Shown: piece after piece, positions 61,646 through 64,000 of the stretch
Position numbering within the stretch: position 1 is the stretch's first letter
How the letters are laid out: each line of letters begins with the position of its first letter
Assembly: GCA_022496805.1 (NCBI GenBank)
Contig: CM040094.1
Coordinates: 8,393,501 to 8,457,500, forward strand
From: Pohlia nutans
Lineage: Eukaryota > Streptophyta > Bryopsida > Bryales > Mniaceae
Length of the DNA stretch: 64,000 nucleotides
Direction: 5' to 3'
Notes under the pieces: model-generated
Seen by the model: only the letters and a program-made list of their open reading frames with translations
Databases searched by the model: none
Told to the model about the DNA's origin: nothing
Made by a program: the position numbers and the translations under genes

Positions 61646-62227
61646 TTAACCCCTAAAGGACCGAGGGTTTTTTAGCTTAGCTTTTGTTTTCTTGACTAGC
61701 TCTTATAACAAGCTCAATTCCTCATTGGTGTAGGTTGATTTTAACAATCGGCACCGTTGAAATCAAAGAAGACTTATATAGCTTTTGTATGAAAAAAGGA
61801 TCGACAAAATCGCACAATTTTTGAGAAAATGCCACCATTGAGAAGATTGATGGAACTTGTTCAAGATATTTTGTACATATGCTGAAATCGGATTGATCAA
61901 AAGTGCTCCAAAAATTTTGAAATTTCTACTATGCATATTAACCATCATTTTGAACATGTGCAAAAAAATTCAATTAAATTGGAAGTGTGAGGAGAAAGAT
62001 ATGAGGGTCTCAAGTGACGCCTAAATAACCTCTTTGCAACTCAAAAAAATCACCAAAAATCGCACACTTCATGAAATTTTGATTGAGAAGTACTCACGGA
62101 TTCAGCTCTCAAAAAGAACTAGGGCCTCTTTGTTGCTCACTTTACAATTCATGATCCAACCACTTGAAATTCCTCGCTTTTTAGTTCTAGGGGCCACTTG
62201 GTGGCTTCGTGGTCCTTTAGGGGTTAA
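61646..62227. mobile_element. 582-bp TTAA-CCCCTAAAGGACC element nested in the CACTA element
   Basis: The perfect ends TTAACCCCTAAAGGACCGAG and GTGGTCCTTTAGGGGTTAA lie inside the CACTA element and beside the dispersed repeat at 61060-61550. Confidence 0.8.
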
Positions 62228-62998
62228 GGGTTTGTTCTAGTTGTTATTGTAAAATTTATGCATCAATTTGAATTTCCAATCCATTTTGAACATATAAAGT
62301 TTATGTGTAGAAACTATTTTGCACAAATATTTTCTAGATAATTTTCTAGTTGGAAGTTATTTGGTTAGAATAGGTTTAGTAATATCATTTCAAAGTGCAA
62401 AATATTATGAATTTTTTCTATATATAGTGTGGATTAGAAATTGGATTTAATTGTCTTCATTATTTAATGATTGAACTTGAAAGTTAGGGCATCTTTCTTT
62501 TAATTGAATAATGTTGTTGACTCACCACCATTCACCATTTCAAAGTTTGAAAATTAGTCAATGTTTGAAAATCAGTGAAAATACATAATTTTTTTTATTT
62601 TCAGGATTACGCTACAATTTTATATTTTATGAAGTTTGAAACAAGTAATATAATATTTATATTAAAAACGTTGTTATCGTGTTCTTATACTATACATATT
62701 GTTAATATGTTGTTACAATTCCATTATTATAAGGTATTACATATAAAAAGATTTTTTTGGAATGCTATAACCTATGCTAAAAAAATTCCAAATAGATTCC
62801 AAATATTTCAAAAGATTCCAGATTTCCTAATTTTTGTTGCATTGATCATTGCATTACTCAAATCGATAGAAAGTAGGTAGCAATTTGTTGGTTGTTATAA
62901 AAAGTTCAAAAATCAATGAAATCGGTCATTGCACTGCCCCAAACAACATAAATCAGTTGATTTTCAGTTGATTTGGTTATGGTTTTTTAGTAGTGCTC

Positions 62999-64000
62999 AA
63001 ACTTAGGATTTGCTTGAACAAGGGCGAAGTTGTGACACGGGCTTACAAAAGTGCCCTTTGTGAGTTGACCATCGTCAGTTCATGGATTTAGTCGTCTATG
63101 CATTGGGAGAGCTAAACATAGAATAAGTCATGTGGAACTTGACAATATCTTTGGGCGAGCAAAGTCCATCACATAAGGTATTGTGTAGAGGGGTGGTCTT
63201 CATCTTAACTACCACATGGTTCTAAGGTGAACCACAATGGCTTTTAAAGAGTGAGGCTAGTGTCAAAGCTTCACTCCCGCACCTTTGGCATTATAAAGTG
63301 ATTGGTTGCACCTTTTTATCCCGGTTAAGAAATATGTCACTCCACGCTAGGCTACTACCGTGGTATCTCAAACTTAGTTTCGAGTAGTAAGTTTTGGATT
63401 GTGAATCTAGTGGTAAAAACTAAGCACCTCGTGGGAGTTAGACATTGTGTGGAACATTAACTAACTGCAGTTAGTGTTAGTGGAGAGCAGTGTCGTCACA
63501 AAGAGTTTAATTCATGTCATCAAATGATACACCTGAATGAGCTTAGTATGAGAGTTACATGGTCCTATATCGTCATACAAAATTCATTCTATGCAAAAAT
63601 GTTCTACATTGAAATACTCATATCTAATCCCAAAAATGGTGAAAGTCAAAACTAAAAATTGAAACGTGATCTCTATACAATAATATACATTGGTGCCAAG
63701 TTTGGAAAGTTGAGCAGTTTTTGTGTTACATCTTTAGTAACTTACATTGGAAACAAACATTGAATCATTTTTGCTCGCACTATATATACATTATTTAATA
63801 ATTTCTCCAAAAGCTTTAAGCATCTATAACTCCTGTAACTTGCTTGGGCATGCTATCATATGTACATATAATGTTCTACACTTGTCTACAATAATAGCAT
63901 GGTTCTAAAGTTGTATACACACGCTCTCACAATTCAATCATTATTTTGGGAGGTGTTGGATATATACATAATTGTTGTTTTGGTAATGTCCAAATGTATT
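62999..64000. other. Terminal kilobase, nothing recognised
   Basis: Moderately AT-rich sequence with no supported exon, RNA or element end. Confidence 0.4.

Larger units (their letters stand above)
60375..62995. mobile_element. CACTA/EnSpm-type element, 2.6 kb, 3-bp duplication CTC
   Basis: The left terminus CACTACTAGAAAATCCTATG and the right terminus GGTTATGGTTTTTTAGTAGTG (inverted: CACTACTAAAAAACC) are matched, and CTC flanks both ends (60372-60374 and 62996-62998). CACTA ends plus a 3-bp target duplication define this superfamily. Subterminal AAATCAAC words recur inside both ends. No TNPA/TNPD-like frame is present. It contains a tRNA-like promoter segment, part of a dispersed repeat and a nested TTAA-CCCCTAAAGGACC element. 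Confidence 0.85.

Noticed and set aside
62575..62880. 101-codon Phe/Ile/Tyr-rich open frame
   Set aside because: Lies in AT-rich DNA inside the CACTA element; its composition explains it and no transposase motif is present.

Overview
The window is eukaryotic nuclear DNA from the green plant lineage, most likely a streptophyte (charophyte-grade alga or land plant). Two genes are broken into many short exons by GT-AG introns of about 0.1 to 3.2 kb. The reconstructed VAC14 protein reads very close to plant VAC14 along its whole length. The non-coding DNA is AT-rich and packed with small terminal-inverted-repeat (TIR) transposons, including Stowaway-type elements with CTCCCTCCGTCC termini as in plants. 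There are no operons, bacterial genes or CRISPR arrays.

Layout. 1-3060 is a GC-richer, ACGT-rich repetitive block with no recognisable gene and a diverged tandem repeat of about 318 bp. 3061-16800 is transposon-derived: a broken Tc1/mariner transposase, two duplicated segments, several MITEs, and a 790-bp Mutator-type insertion whose empty site is preserved in another copy 6 kb away. 16830-25622 (minus strand) is a complete 20-exon VAC14 gene of about 755 codons. 25623-28442 is the head-to-head interval. 28443-48702 (plus strand) is an 18-exon P4-type ATPase (phospholipid flippase) gene of about 1,168 codons. Two further coding stretches (48715-48874 and 49182-50614) splice to each other in phase and lie in the flippase frame; they encode an unusual repeat-rich tail of about 530 residues. 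50615-64000 is AT-rich and transposon-filled, with a 155-bp satellite, microsatellites and a 2.6-kb CACTA-type element with a matching 3-bp target-site duplication.

The two genes. VAC14 is the HEAT-repeat scaffold of the PIKfyve/Fab1-FIG4 complex, which makes PI(3,5)P2 on endosomes and vacuoles. The flippase moves phospholipids between leaflets of late-secretory membranes. Both act on membrane lipid identity, but nothing here shows that their adjacency is functional. The flippase keeps DKTGTLT, SPDE, KGAD, LTGDK and GDGANDVGM, but its actuator motif reads DGDS where the family has DGET or DGES.

The most unusual items are the flippase tail, built from alternating short hydrophobic-strand repeats, and the transposon stratigraphy. 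Several elements sit inside homologous repeats whose uninterrupted copies are also in this window, so insertion boundaries and target duplications can be read directly. A dominant family has ends TTAA-CCCCTAAAGGACC. One Stowaway-type element shares that family's core but carries unrelated ends. Exon boundaries were set by eye from splice sites, reading phase and family knowledge; no alignment or transcript was available.
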